Origin: Allobosea robiniae
GTDB taxonomy: Bacteria; Pseudomonadota; Alphaproteobacteria; Rhizobiales; Beijerinckiaceae
Reading direction: 5' to 3'
DNA length: 64,000 nucleotides
NCBI RefSeq assembly: GCF_900102525.1
Contig: NZ_FNBZ01000001.1
Location: 930,001 to 994,000, forward strand
Positions 47,731-56,371 of this stretch are shown one piece after another (position 1 is the first letter of the stretch; the number at the start of each line of letters is the position of its first letter). A program made the translations under genes and the position numbers. The notes beneath the pieces were generated by a model. The model was not told where the DNA came from. It made no database searches and worked only from the letters and a program-made list of their open reading frames with translations.

Positions 47731-48497
47731 GGTGGCTCGCCGCAATCCTCGCCGCCCTCTCGATCGGGTTCACGGTCGGCACAGCCCGCGCCGAGACGCT
47801 GATCGCGGCGATGTCGAGCCACCAGATCCAGATCACATCGAACTATACCGGCAGCCAGCTCACGGTGTTCGGGCTGGTCGAGCGCGACGGCCGCACGGTC
47901 GCGCGCGGCGATCCCTACGACATCATCGTCACGGTACGCGGGCCGAAGCGCATGCTGCTGGTACGCGAGAAGGAGCGGCTCGGCCCGATCTGGATCAACC
48001 GGACGCAGCGGCGCTTTCCCGACAACCCGGTCTTCCTGCATGTCGCCAGCAACCGCCCGATCGCGGAGATGATGTCCAACGAGACGGCGCAGCGCGACCG
48101 CATCGGCCTCGTCAATGCCGAGCGGCCCTCCGGCAGCTGGGTCGATCTCGATCCCGGCGCGCGGCGCTTCCGCGAAAGCCTTGTCCGGATCATGCAGGGC
48201 AAGGACCTCTACGGCTACGAGGAGCGCGGCGTCACCTTCCTGTCGAACGCGCTGTTCAGCGCCCCGGTCGACATCCCCGCGACGGCGCCGACCGGCTCCT
48301 ACACCGTGGACATCGTGCTTTATTCGGGCGGTGTGCCGCTGGCGCGGCAGCAGACCAATTTCGAGGTGATCAAGACCGGCATCGAGCAGCGCCTGGCGCT
48401 GGGCGCCTATGACTGGGCCCTGCTCTACGGCCTCGTCACCGTGCTTCTGGCACTGTTCCTGGGCTGGGGCGCGAGCGTGATCTTCCGGCGCGACTAG
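47727..48497 (+). CDS. TIGR02186-family periplasmic protein, partner of the TSUP permease
   Basis: A 256-residue protein with a signal peptide (1-22, ending ARA), a mature beta-rich domain that starts ETLIAAMSSHQIQI, and one C-terminal transmembrane helix at about 228-250 with an RRD cytoplasmic end. It is thus a periplasmic domain anchored at its C-terminus. The family has no known function. The start overlaps the permease stop, so the two are translationally coupled and probably form one complex. Confidence 0.85.
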   Translation: MRWLAAILAALSIGFTVGTARAETLIAAMSSHQIQITSNYTGSQLTVFGLVERDGRTVARGDPYDIIVTVRGPKRMLLVREKERLGPIWINRTQRRFPDNPVFLHVASNRPIAEMMSNETAQRDRIGLVNAERPSGSWVDLDPGARRFRESLVRIMQGKDLYGYEERGVTFLSNALFSAPVDIPATAPTGSYTVDIVLYSGGVPLARQQTNFEVIKTGIEQRLALGAYDWALLYGLVTVLLALFLGWGASVIFRRD

Positions 48498-49735
48498 AAG
48501 AGATCGGCATAGGGCAGGAAGGGTGCAGCCTCCCCCGCCTCGACCCGCGCGATCTCCTCGGCGAGCACGACGAGCCCGTCCGACTGCGCGAGCGAGGCGA
48601 GCGAGCCCGCCCCCTCGCCTGAATGCCTGCGCGCGCTGGTCACACCTTCGCCATCCTTCTCCAGAGATACCCGCAGGAATTCGCGCCGACCCGGCTTCTT
48701 GGCATGCGAGAAGCCCAACCTGACCAGCCGGGCTGACGGCGGAAGATAAGTCTCGCCCGCCAATCGCGCGAGGAGCGGACGGGCGACAAAGGCGAAGCCG
48801 ACGAAGACCGCAACTGGATTGCCGGGTAGTCCGATAAAGGGCGTCCCGGCGACGCGGCCGATTGCGATCGGCTTGCCCGGCTTGATCGCCACGCGCCAGA
48901 GATCGAGCGTGCCGCAAGCGATGACCGCATCCCTGACATGATCGGCTTCGCCGACCGAGACGCCGCCGGAGGTAAGCACAAGATCGCAATCGGCTGCCGC
49001 CTCGCGCAGCCGTTGCTCCAGCCCCCCGGCTTCGTCGCGCAGGATGCCGAGATCGACGGTTTCGGCACCGGCCCGCGCCAACAGGGCGCGCAGCATCGCC
49101 CGGTTGGCGTCGTAGATCGCGGCCGGAGCGAGCGCCTGGCCCGGCTCGGTCAGCTCGTCACCGGTCGAGAACAGGGCGACGCGCGGGCGACGGCGCACGG
49201 TGACATCGGCCAGCCCCAACGCTGCGAGCAGACCCAGATCCTGCGGGCGCAGGCGCCGCCCCGCCGGCAGAATCGCCTGCCCGCGCGCGACATCCTCGCC
49301 CGCCGATCGCAGATTGGCGCCGCGCCGAATGCCGGCCGGCAGCACGACCGCGCCGTCGCTCGCGACAGCGTCCTCCTGCATCACGATGGTATCGGCACCC
49401 TCGGGAACCGGCGCGCCGGTGAAGATGCGCCAGGCGCCATGCTCCAGCACCGCAGCAGCTTCGCCGGCCATTGTCCGGCCGAGGATCGGCAGACTGGTCG
49501 CCGCGCCGGTCGTGAGATCGGCGAAGCGGACGGCATAGCCATCGACCGCGGAATTCGCGAAGGGAGGCAAGTCGCGCGGCGCAACCACCGCTTGCACCAG
49601 CACATGGCCATCGGCTTCGGCGAGAGGCAGTACCAGCGCGCCGGCAACCGGATGGACGCGCGACACGGCGTCGGCCGCGGCTTCGTCCAGCGTGAGGAGC
49701 CCGGAATCGGATCTGCCGCCGCCCAGTCGCACCAT
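48494..49735 (-). CDS. moeA: molybdopterin molybdenumtransferase
   Basis: Inserts molybdate into adenylated molybdopterin. It has 413 residues from the ATG at 49735; a GTG at 49768 would add 11. Signatures are PPFANSAVDGYA, FTGAPVPEGADTIVMQED, LFSTGDEL, VLTSGGVSVGEAD and GLPGNPVAVFV. Its last four bases overlap the stop of the convergent TIGR02186 gene. mobA and a DUF2478 gene nearby support molybdenum cofactor use. Confidence 0.95.
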   Translation of the reverse strand: MVRLGGGRSDSGLLTLDEAAADAVSRVHPVAGALVLPLAEADGHVLVQAVVAPRDLPPFANSAVDGYAVRFADLTTGAATSLPILGRTMAGEAAAVLEHGAWRIFTGAPVPEGADTIVMQEDAVASDGAVVLPAGIRRGANLRSAGEDVARGQAILPAGRRLRPQDLGLLAALGLADVTVRRRPRVALFSTGDELTEPGQALAPAAIYDANRAMLRALLARAGAETVDLGILRDEAGGLEQRLREAAADCDLVLTSGGVSVGEADHVRDAVIACGTLDLWRVAIKPGKPIAIGRVAGTPFIGLPGNPVAVFVGFAFVARPLLARLAGETYLPPSARLVRLGFSHAKKPGRREFLRVSLEKDGEGVTSARRHSGEGAGSLASLAQSDGLVVLAEEIARVEAGEAAPFLPYADLF

Positions 49736-49887
49736 CACGGTCCCCGCCTGCTTCGGCCGCCTGGACACATCGCCGCCCGCTTCCTCCCGATCGCTCGCCT
49801 CTTCATCGTCGGCGTGGCGGAAGGGGTCAAGTGACCTGCGTCAAGGCGGCGGTTGCCGCGCCCCGAACAGCCGTCCTATGAAGCAGC

Positions 49888-50145
49888 ATGACGACGATGG
49901 CCCCGGCGGGCGCGACCCTCGATATCATTCCGCTCGACCTGCGCGGCCTGAAATGCCCGCTCCCGGTACTGCGCGTCCGCAAGGCGCTGATAGCGGCGCG
50001 GGCCGGCAGCCTGCTCGTCGTGGAATGCACCGACCCGATGGCGGCGATCGATCTGCCCAATCTCGTCCGCGAGACCGGCGACACCATTGAGCGACTGGGG
50101 GATGCGGATGGCGCCCTCGTCTTCCATATCCGCAAGGCGGCGTGA
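49888..50145 (+). CDS. TusA-like sulfurtransferase (SirA family)
   Basis: An 85-residue TusA-fold protein. The persulfide-carrying Cys is C23 in RGLKCPLPVLRVRKAL, the CPxP signature. It can relay sulfur for tRNA thiolation, molybdenum cofactor or Fe-S synthesis; which one is unknown. It lies directly before the mrp gene and divergent from moeA, which favours a sulfur/cofactor role. It could be called tusA, but several TusA paralogues usually exist. Confidence 0.88.
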   Translation: MTTMAPAGATLDIIPLDLRGLKCPLPVLRVRKALIAARAGSLLVVECTDPMAAIDLPNLVRETGDTIERLGDADGALVFHIRKAA

Positions 50146-50172
50146 GGCCGCGAGCGAACGGAGTTCAACCAC

Positions 50173-51288
50173 GTGAGCCTTTCCCAAGCCGATGTCCTGC
50201 GGGCGCTCGAACTGGTGAAGCTGCCGGCGAGCGGGCAATCGCTCGCCGCCTCCGGCCGGATCGGCGATATCCTCGTCGATGGCGGCAAGGTGATCTTCGC
50301 GATCGGCATCGACGCGACCGAAGCGGCGGCGATGGAGCCGGTGCGCAAGGCGGCCGAGAGCGCAGTCGGCGGCCTGCCAGGCGTGACGCAGGTTCTGGTC
50401 GGGCTGACCGCCGACAAGGCCGGCCCCTCGGCCGGCATGCAGGCCCGCCAGCAGGCGCAGCGCCCCGGGCCGGGCGGCGCACCGAAGCCCGCCGGCGTGC
50501 CGGGCGTGAAGCAGATCATCGCGGTGGCCAGCGGCAAGGGCGGCGTCGGCAAATCGACGACCGCGGCCAATCTCGCTGTGGCGCTTTCGACGCTGGGCCT
50601 CAAGGTCGGCGTGCTCGATTCCGACATCTACGGACCGTCCATGCCGAAGATCTTCGGCATCAAGGGCAAGCCGCAGATCGTCTCGGGCCGGACGCTGGCG
50701 CCGATGGAAGCCTATGGGCTCAAGGTGATGTCGATCGGCTTCCTCGTCGATGAGGAGACGCCGATGATCTGGCGCGGGCCGATGGTGATCTCGGCGATCA
50801 CCCAGATGCTGCGCGAGGTCGCCTGGGGCGATCTCGACGTGCTCGTCGTCGACATGCCGCCCGGCACCGGCGACGCCCAGCTCACCATGGCCCAGCAGGT
50901 GCCGCTTGCGGGCGCCGTCATCGTCTCGACGCCGCAGGACCTCGCCTTGCTCGACGCGCGCCGCGGCGTCGCGATGTTCAGGAAGGTCGCGGTGCCGATT
51001 CTCGGCCTGGTCGAGAACATGAGCTATTTCACCTGTCCGGCCTGCGGGCATCGCTCCGACATCTTCGCCCATGGCGGCGCCCGGCACGAAGCCGAGCGGC
51101 TCTCCATCCCCTTCCTCGGCGAAATCCCGCTGGCCATGCCGATCCGCGAGACATCGGATGGCGGCCGACCGATCGTCGCGAGCGATCCGTCGAGCGCCCA
51201 TGCCAAGGCCTATGTCGCGCTGGCGCGACAGGTGCAGGCCAGCCTAGGCGGCGCGGTGCGGGCGGCGCCGCGGATCGTCATCGAATAA
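50173..51288 (+). CDS. Mrp/NBP35-family Fe-S cluster carrier ATPase
   Basis: A 371-residue P-loop ATPase that carries and delivers iron-sulfur clusters. The N-terminal MIP18/DUF59-like domain spans about 1-80, followed by a Pro/Gly linker. The deviant Walker A is SGKGGVGKST (120-129). The bridging-cluster cysteines C288 and C291 are in FTCPACGH. It begins with GTG at 50173. The TusA-like gene is 27 bases upstream, so the two are probably co-transcribed. The product is often named apbC or mrp. Confidence 0.93.
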   Translation: MSLSQADVLRALELVKLPASGQSLAASGRIGDILVDGGKVIFAIGIDATEAAAMEPVRKAAESAVGGLPGVTQVLVGLTADKAGPSAGMQARQQAQRPGPGGAPKPAGVPGVKQIIAVASGKGGVGKSTTAANLAVALSTLGLKVGVLDSDIYGPSMPKIFGIKGKPQIVSGRTLAPMEAYGLKVMSIGFLVDEETPMIWRGPMVISAITQMLREVAWGDLDVLVVDMPPGTGDAQLTMAQQVPLAGAVIVSTPQDLALLDARRGVAMFRKVAVPILGLVENMSYFTCPACGHRSDIFAHGGARHEAERLSIPFLGEIPLAMPIRETSDGGRPIVASDPSSAHAKAYVALARQVQASLGGAVRAAPRIVIE

Positions 51289-51331
51289 GGTCGAGCACGC
51301 GATGCCGGCAGCTTGACAAACCTGGAAATCT

Positions 51332-51346
51332 GTTCTTCTTTTGTTC
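51332..51346 (+). promoter_or_regulatory. LexA-type SOS box (GTTC-N7-GTTC)
   Basis: GTTC-TTCTTTT-GTTC matches exactly the alphaproteobacterial LexA direct repeat GTTC-N7-GTTC. A TTGACA (51313-51318) lies upstream and a TATATT (51347-51352) downstream, so the box sits inside the promoter region. It ends 22 bases before the SRPBCC gene start. Motif evidence only; no binding data. Confidence 0.6.
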
Positions 51347-51368
51347 TATATTCAGAAGGACGAAAACC

Positions 51369-51770
51369 ATGGCCGTCCATCGCGCCCGCCATATCGGAAT
51401 CGGCATCGACCGACCGGTGGAGGAGGTCTATGCCTTCCTCGCCGACCCCGTGAATTTCCCGCGCTGGGCCGAAGGGCTCGGCCACAGCTTCGTGCAAGTC
51501 GAGGGCATGACCTGGCGCGCCGAGACGCCGATGGGGCCAATGCGCATCCTGTTCAGCGAGCCGAACAATCACGGCGTGCTCGACCACGCCGTCATTCCCG
51601 AGCACGGCCCGGCCATGCACAATCCGATGCGCGTCGTCGCCAATGGCGACGGGGCGGAAGTGGTCTTCACGCTGTTCCAGCGCGACGGCATGTCCGACGA
51701 CGAGATGGCCCGGGATGCGGCCATGGTCAGCCGTGACCTCGCGGCCCTGAAAGCGCTGCTGGAACGATAA
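51369..51770 (+). CDS. SRPBCC (START-like) domain protein, possibly SOS-regulated
   Basis: A 133-residue SRPBCC-fold protein resembling polyketide cyclase/dehydrase-type proteins. The N-terminal IGIGIDRPVEEVYAFLADPVNFPRWAEGLG is the typical opening. These proteins bind hydrophobic ligands in a deep cavity. No ligand can be inferred. GAAGGA lies just upstream of the ATG. A LexA-type box precedes it, so expression may rise with DNA damage. It ends seven bases before the end of the convergent mobA gene. Confidence 0.82.
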   Translation: MAVHRARHIGIGIDRPVEEVYAFLADPVNFPRWAEGLGHSFVQVEGMTWRAETPMGPMRILFSEPNNHGVLDHAVIPEHGPAMHNPMRVVANGDGAEVVFTLFQRDGMSDDEMARDAAMVSRDLAALKALLER

Positions 51771-51777
51771 GACGCGC

Positions 51778-52392
51778 TTAGATGGTGGCCGCCAGACGCT
51801 CGGCTTCGGCAAGGTCCTCAAGCGTGTTGACGTTGAAGAAGGGATCGACGGACTCGGCTGACCACTCGGCGACGGCGACGCCATGGCCTTGCGTCCAGCG
51901 GCCGAGTCTGCGTTCCCCTGCTAACAATGCCTGACGTAGGTCCTCACGCAGCGAGACCGGCCAGAGGCCGATGGCGTGATGCTGCTGGCCACCCGAGGCG
52001 GCGCAGGCAAGCGGTGTTCCGGCAGCAATGCGCGCGCGATGCAATCGCGCAGCGAGATCATCCGGGATGAAGGGCGTATCGGCAGCCACGCTGAGCAGCC
52101 ACTCGGTTTGCGGCCGATGCTCGGCGACCCAATCGAGGCCGGCCAGAACGCCGGCGAGGGGACCCGCGAAATCAGGAACCGTATCGGCGACGACCGGTAG
52201 GCCGAATTCGGCCAGGCGTGCGGGATCGCCATTGGCGTTGAGCAGGAGGTCGTCGCACTGTCCGCGCAGACGCTCGATGACATGGGCGAGGATCGGCCGG
52301 CCGGCGAGCGGCTTCAGGGCCTTGTCGCCGCCGCCCATCCGCCGGGCGAGGCCGCCCGCGAGAATCAGGCCGATCGTGGGCGTCTCCGCCAT
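51778..52392 (-). CDS. mobA: molybdenum cofactor guanylyltransferase
   Basis: Adds GMP to Mo-molybdopterin to form the bis-MGD or MGD cofactor. It has 204 residues. The nucleotidyltransferase loop is LAGGLARRMGGGDKAL near the N-terminus. The VADTVPDFAGPLAGVLAGLDW segment and RPQTEWLLSVAADTPF carry the metal-binding Asp. It is nine bases downstream of the DUF2478 gene on the same strand. Together with moeA it marks molybdoenzyme use. Confidence 0.95.
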   Translation of the reverse strand: MAETPTIGLILAGGLARRMGGGDKALKPLAGRPILAHVIERLRGQCDDLLLNANGDPARLAEFGLPVVADTVPDFAGPLAGVLAGLDWVAEHRPQTEWLLSVAADTPFIPDDLAARLHRARIAAGTPLACAASGGQQHHAIGLWPVSLREDLRQALLAGERRLGRWTQGHGVAVAEWSAESVDPFFNVNTLEDLAEAERLAATI

Positions 52393-52401
52393 GCCGCTCG
52401 A

Positions 52402-52932
52402 TCAGGCCGCGACGGCCGTGGCGGCCTGCACCCAGCGCTCCACGACCTCTTCGTCAACGGGCAATTCCTGCCAGTCGTCGCCAGCGAAGTCGCGCCAGGC
52501 CGGCAGGAAATCGCTGCGCACGGCAATCAGCAGCGGCAGGCCCGCGAGCAGCGCGCCGGCGATCTCCTGGCGCAGCCCCTCGCCCAGGGCTTCCTGCTTG
52601 CCGAAGCGGTTGACGATCACGAGATCGGCGCACCCGGCCAGCGCATCGGAAAAGGCTGCGGCTGCCGCCGCAAGCCCGGCCGCGTCGAGATGGCAGCCCG
52701 AAGCGCCGGCGCCGAGATCCTGGCTGATCGGAAAGCGCCGGCCGCTCGCAACGTCCTCCAGCGACATCGCCATGCAGCGATCGTCACAGGTCGCGTCGTT
52801 GTGCTGGACCACGCCGCCGAGGCGCAGGCCCTGCCGTTTCAGCCTGTCGACGAGGCCGTGCATGAAGGCATCGATCGCGAAGCCGCTCGCAAAGGGGATG
52901 GCTGCCAGCATGGTCATGCCGGTTTCTCTCAT
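52402..52932 (-). CDS. DUF2478 domain-containing protein, molybdenum-cofactor associated
   Basis: A 176-residue protein of the DUF2478 family. The N-terminal LAAIPFASGFAIDAFMHGLVDRLKRQGLRLGGVVQ resembles a nucleotide-binding fold. A Cys-rich segment reads NDATCDDRCMAMSLEDV, followed by VIVNRFGKQEALGEGLRQEIAGAL. The ATG at 52932 has GGGAG upstream; ATG 52917 is an alternative. The family often lies near molybdenum cofactor genes; its function is unproven. The stop is nine bases before mobA. Confidence 0.8.
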   Translation of the reverse strand: MRETGMTMLAAIPFASGFAIDAFMHGLVDRLKRQGLRLGGVVQHNDATCDDRCMAMSLEDVASGRRFPISQDLGAGASGCHLDAAGLAAAAAAFSDALAGCADLVIVNRFGKQEALGEGLRQEIAGALLAGLPLLIAVRSDFLPAWRDFAGDDWQELPVDEEVVERWVQAATAVAA

Positions 52933-53082
52933 GAACGCTCCCGCTCCGCCAGTGGCGGCAGCGCCGCGCCCCTGCAATCCCGCCGGAGAGATGCCGCGAC
53001 AGTGTTGCGCCGCACCTACAGTCGGGCGCGCCTGCGCCCGCTAGGGTGGCAGGCTGAGGCCCCGTGACGACCGCCGGAACGC

Positions 53083-54339
53083 ATGATCCGAAAGAACGCT
53101 CAAGCCCCGCTCGACCCGGCTACCGACGCCGCGCTGCTGCTGCGGCGCATCGGCTTCGGCACGCTGGCCCTCGTCCTGCCGCTGGCCGCGCTGGTGTCGC
53201 GCCGGGCCGCCGTCGTGCTGGTGCCGATCGGTGTCGCGCTGCTGATCATCGCGAGCCTGATCGAGGATCCCCGCAAATTCGTGGCGACCCTTCGGGCCTT
53301 GCTGCTGAGCCGCCCCGGCGTGATCCTGATCGGCCTGATCGCCTGGGCCTTCCTGTCGCTGGTCTGGAGTCCGTTCCCGGGCGCAGCCGTTGAGAAGGCC
53401 GGCAATCTCATGCTCGCGGCCCTTCTCGGCTTCGTCGGCCTCTCCGCCCTGCCTGAGCGGATGCGCTCGTCGAACCTCAATCTCGTCGCACTCGGCACCG
53501 GCAGCGCCGGCATCTTCGCGCTCGGCCTGATCGCGGTCGCGGCGCTGCGCCATGCCGAGACGCCGCCGGGCGCCGTCGAGCGTGGCGTCTCGATCATCCT
53601 GATCATGGCCTGGCCGGCACTGGCCTGGCTGCTCTCGCGCGAGCGAGGCTTGAGCGCACTCGGGCTCGCGCTCGTCGTGGCGCTGCTGGCGCTGACGCGG
53701 TTCGAGGACGGCGAGACGCTGGCGATGATCTTCGGTGCGGTCGCCTTCGGCGCGGTCACCGCCAGCCGCGAGCGCGCGACGCAGATCATCGCCACGATCG
53801 TCGCCGGCTTGATGCTGCTCGCGCCGATCCTGCCCTTCCTGCTGGCGCCGCTCGTCTCGATCCTGCCGGACAGCGCCGACGACTTCGCACAGATGCTGTC
53901 GATCTGGGCCGATGTGATCCGGCAATCGCCGATCGAAGTGATCACCGGGCACGGTCTCGATACCGTCCTGCGCGGCCAGATGAGCGGCACCCTGCCCCAG
54001 CCCGCTCCGGCGACGCTGCTGTTCGAGACCTGGTACGAGCTTGGCCTGGTCGGTGCTGCGGCGGCGGCGGCCTGCCTCTATTTCGCGATCCGCGCCGCCG
54101 GGCGCATGACCGGAGCGCTCGCCGCCGGCGGCGTCGCCGCTTTCACCACCGCCTTCGCACTCAGCGTCTTCGGCTTCGCGCCGCTGCTGCCCTGGTGGCT
54201 GATGACCCTGACGGCCGTCATGCTCCTTTTCGGCGCCATCGCGCGGGGGCAGTACCGGACCGACCGCCCCGCCGTGCCGCTGCCGACACGCGCCCCCAAC
54301 CATACGCGCCCCAAAGCCTCCCAACCGCCGCGCCCATAG
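53083..54339 (+). CDS. multi-pass membrane protein, O-antigen ligase/polymerase-like
   Basis: A 418-residue protein with about ten transmembrane helices. The segment WAFLSLVWSPFPGAAVEKAGN resembles the WaaL/Wzy signature, and a periplasmic loop reading VITGHGLDTVLRGQM lies near the C-terminal third. The basic, Pro-rich tail is cytoplasmic. It may ligate or polymerise surface polysaccharide, but no glycosyltransferase genes are nearby, so the assignment is tentative. Confidence 0.65.
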   Translation: MIRKNAQAPLDPATDAALLLRRIGFGTLALVLPLAALVSRRAAVVLVPIGVALLIIASLIEDPRKFVATLRALLLSRPGVILIGLIAWAFLSLVWSPFPGAAVEKAGNLMLAALLGFVGLSALPERMRSSNLNLVALGTGSAGIFALGLIAVAALRHAETPPGAVERGVSIILIMAWPALAWLLSRERGLSALGLALVVALLALTRFEDGETLAMIFGAVAFGAVTASRERATQIIATIVAGLMLLAPILPFLLAPLVSILPDSADDFAQMLSIWADVIRQSPIEVITGHGLDTVLRGQMSGTLPQPAPATLLFETWYELGLVGAAAAAACLYFAIRAAGRMTGALAAGGVAAFTTAFALSVFGFAPLLPWWLMTLTAVMLLFGAIARGQYRTDRPAVPLPTRAPNHTRPKASQPPRP

Positions 54340-54429
54340 CGGCCCGGACGACCGGCGCTTGACGGGCCGGCATCTGCCGCGCTCTCGTGCCGCCTGATCG
54401 GAATCGCTGCGGCAGAGGACAAGAGCGCC

Positions 54430-55413
54430 ATGACCTTCGACGTCACCCCGTTCGACGTCACCCTCGCCGACGTCCAGGCCGCGGCCGCCCGCATCGCCGG
54501 CAAGGTCCGGCGCACGCCGACCTATCATAGCGTCGGATTGTCGGAGCGCCTGGGAGTCGAGACCTGGATCAAGCTGGAAAGCCTGCAGCTCGGCGGCTCC
54601 TTCAAAGTGCGGGGCTGCTTCAACAAGCTGTCAGGCCTGAGCGAGGCGGAGCTCCGGCGCGGCGTCGTCACTGTGTCCGGCGGCAATCATGCGATCGCCG
54701 TCTCCCTCGTCGCGCGCACGGTCGGCACGCGGGCGCTGGTGCTGATGCCGAAAGCGACGCCGGCGCTCAATATCCGCCTGACGGAGGAAGCCGGCGGGCA
54801 GGTCGAGCTCTGCGAGGATTCCATCGCCGCCTTCGCCAAGGCCGAGACTTACGCCGCGCAGGGCATGACCCATGTCCACTCCTATGACGACCCGGCGATC
54901 ATCGCCGGCCATGGCACGCTCGGCCTCGAACTGGCTGCCGATGCCGGCGGGCGGCTCGACCATGTCTTCGTCTCGGTCGGCGGCGGGGGCTTTTCGGCCG
55001 GCGTCGGCGCTGCCCTGAAAGGCCTCGATCCGGCCGTACGCCTGCACGGCGTCGAGACCGAAGGCGCCACGACGATGACACAAGCACTCGCGGCCGGCGA
55101 ACCGGTCTCGATCCGCCCGACCTCGATCGCCCGCACGCTCGGCGCGCCCTTCGCGACCAGGCGCACGATGGCGGCCGCCCGGCAATTGCTGGAGGACATC
55201 ATCGTCGTGCCGGATGCCGCCGCAGTCCGCGAGCTGGTCTGGGCCCTGGAGAACGAACGCGTCCTGCTGGAGCCGGCGGCCGCCTGCGTGATCGCCGCGG
55301 CGCTGGAGCGGAAGGATAGCTTCCGGCCGGGCGAGCGCATCTGTCTCGTGCTCTGCGGCTCGAACGTCGCCCTCGCGGATATCGAGAGCTGGCGCTCGGG
55401 CTTCGGGATTTAA
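54430..55413 (+). CDS. PLP-dependent threonine/serine dehydratase-like enzyme
   Basis: A 327-residue fold-type II PLP enzyme. The PLP lysine is K59 in LGGSFKVRGC. The phosphate-binding loop is VGGGGFSAGV, and VTVSGGNHAIAVS is the asparagine loop. It lacks a C-terminal ACT regulatory domain, so it is of the catabolic or racemase-like type. It could deaminate serine or threonine or epimerise hydroxyaspartate. The ATG at 54430 follows a GAGGA element. It is isolated between the O-antigen-ligase-like gene and a secreted peptidase. Confidence 0.85.
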   Translation: MTFDVTPFDVTLADVQAAAARIAGKVRRTPTYHSVGLSERLGVETWIKLESLQLGGSFKVRGCFNKLSGLSEAELRRGVVTVSGGNHAIAVSLVARTVGTRALVLMPKATPALNIRLTEEAGGQVELCEDSIAAFAKAETYAAQGMTHVHSYDDPAIIAGHGTLGLELAADAGGRLDHVFVSVGGGGFSAGVGAALKGLDPAVRLHGVETEGATTMTQALAAGEPVSIRPTSIARTLGAPFATRRTMAAARQLLEDIIVVPDAAAVRELVWALENERVLLEPAAACVIAAALERKDSFRPGERICLVLCGSNVALADIESWRSGFGI

Positions 55414-55423
55414 GACACCTCGA

Positions 55424-55873
55424 TCAGCGGCTGTTGCGCGCCACCCGCGTGTAGTGGCGGCGCTTGCCGGCGGAAGCGTAGCGGCTGCGCTTGTGGCCGT
55501 GCCAGGAAATCTCGCGCGCGCCGACATCGGCATGGACCAGGCCGTTCGAGTAGGTGCCGACACCGCCGACGTTTTCGATCGCGCGCGCCGCAGCGGCGGC
55601 CTTGCGCGACGACGTCGCCATCGGCCGAAAATCGATCGCCCGGCCGCTGTAGTGCTGGGAGTGGCGGGCATGACGGCCGCCGCAGGTCGAGGTGATCTGA
55701 ATCGGGCCGATCTTTGCGACGAGATCGGCGATCATCGCCTTCGTCTCGGGCTTGAGGCAGCCGAGGCCTTTGACCTGCGGCTGAAAGGAGATTTTCTCGG
55801 GCGTAACATCAGCCAGGGCGGCAGCAGGCAAGAAGCCGCACAGTAACGCAAGCAACGACAAGCGACGCATCAT
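55424..55873 (-). CDS. secreted peptidoglycan-type D-Ala-D-Ala peptidase-like protein (M15/YcbK-like)
   Basis: A 149-residue exported protein: signal peptide about 1-21, then a compact domain with S72-x-H74-xx-G77-x-A79-x-D81 (HSQHYSGRAIDF), the zinc site of M15-type peptidases, and H114 in VHADVG as the third ligand. Two Cys (39 and 64) may form a disulfide. The C-terminal tail is very basic, perhaps for binding the cell wall. It is isolated on the minus strand, convergent with the dehydratase gene. Confidence 0.78.
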   Translation of the reverse strand: MMRRLSLLALLCGFLPAAALADVTPEKISFQPQVKGLGCLKPETKAMIADLVAKIGPIQITSTCGGRHARHSQHYSGRAIDFRPMATSSRKAAAAARAIENVGGVGTYSNGLVHADVGAREISWHGHKRSRYASAGKRRHYTRVARNSR

Positions 55874-56099
55874 CTACCAAACATGTAAGGGGGGATTGGA
55901 AAGGATCAGGCCAGATAATCTCGATGGCCCGAGCGGATGCCGCCTCCGCTAATCGTGAAGCAAGGCCAAATCATGGCTGAGACCTTTCCAGATTATTTCA
56001 CGCCGTTCATCCGGAACGCTCCTGGCTCTTGGTCACGCGACGATGACCCAGCGATTGGCGATCACGGGAATGCGCAAGCGAAGCCGCCGACGAAGCGCT
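55874..56099. other. region without a supported gene before repeat copy 4
   Basis: The space from the M15-like gene start to the M20 gene start (498 bases in all) holds no convincing gene. A frame from 55937 of about 125 codons runs through the repeat and has no family resemblance or codon-bias support. Confidence 0.5.
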
Positions 56100-56232
56100 G
56101 TCACCCCGTGCGCGGTGCAGCGCGCAGCGGTGCTCCGCAGACACGGGACCGCATGACGAGAATGTTCCTTTTCCGGAGAACGGTCCCGTGTCTGCGCAGC
56201 GGCATTCCATGCCGCAGCGCGCACGGGATGAC
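56100..56232. repeat. intergenic palindromic repeat, type B (copy 1)
   Basis: The outer arms GTCACCCCGTGCGC (56100-56113) and GCGCACGGGATGAC (56219-56232) are near-perfect inverted repeats. The inner arms CAGACACGGGACCG (56138-56151) and CGGTCCCGTGTCTG (56181-56194) are also inverted. The right half is very similar to the copy at 58662-58794. Confidence 0.85.
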
Positions 56233-56371
56233 CCGGGGAATGGCACCCGCCATTCCGCGAAGGCCCATCCCCTGCGCGCCACCGGCTTGGACAGGCGGGG
56301 CGCGGCTGGGCTAGCCTGCGCGACGGCACCCGCTTTCTGCGCGGTCGCCCCATACGATCTCAGAGGATACG

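Noticed and set aside
51313-51352. TTGACA and TATATT as a standard -35/-10 pair
   Set aside because: They are separated by 28 bases, too far for one sigma-70 promoter. They may belong to different promoters or only one of them is used.
55937-56314. 125-codon frame between the M15-like and M20 genes
   Set aside because: Most of it is the type B palindromic repeat, and the rest has no recognisable domain. I do not count it as a gene.
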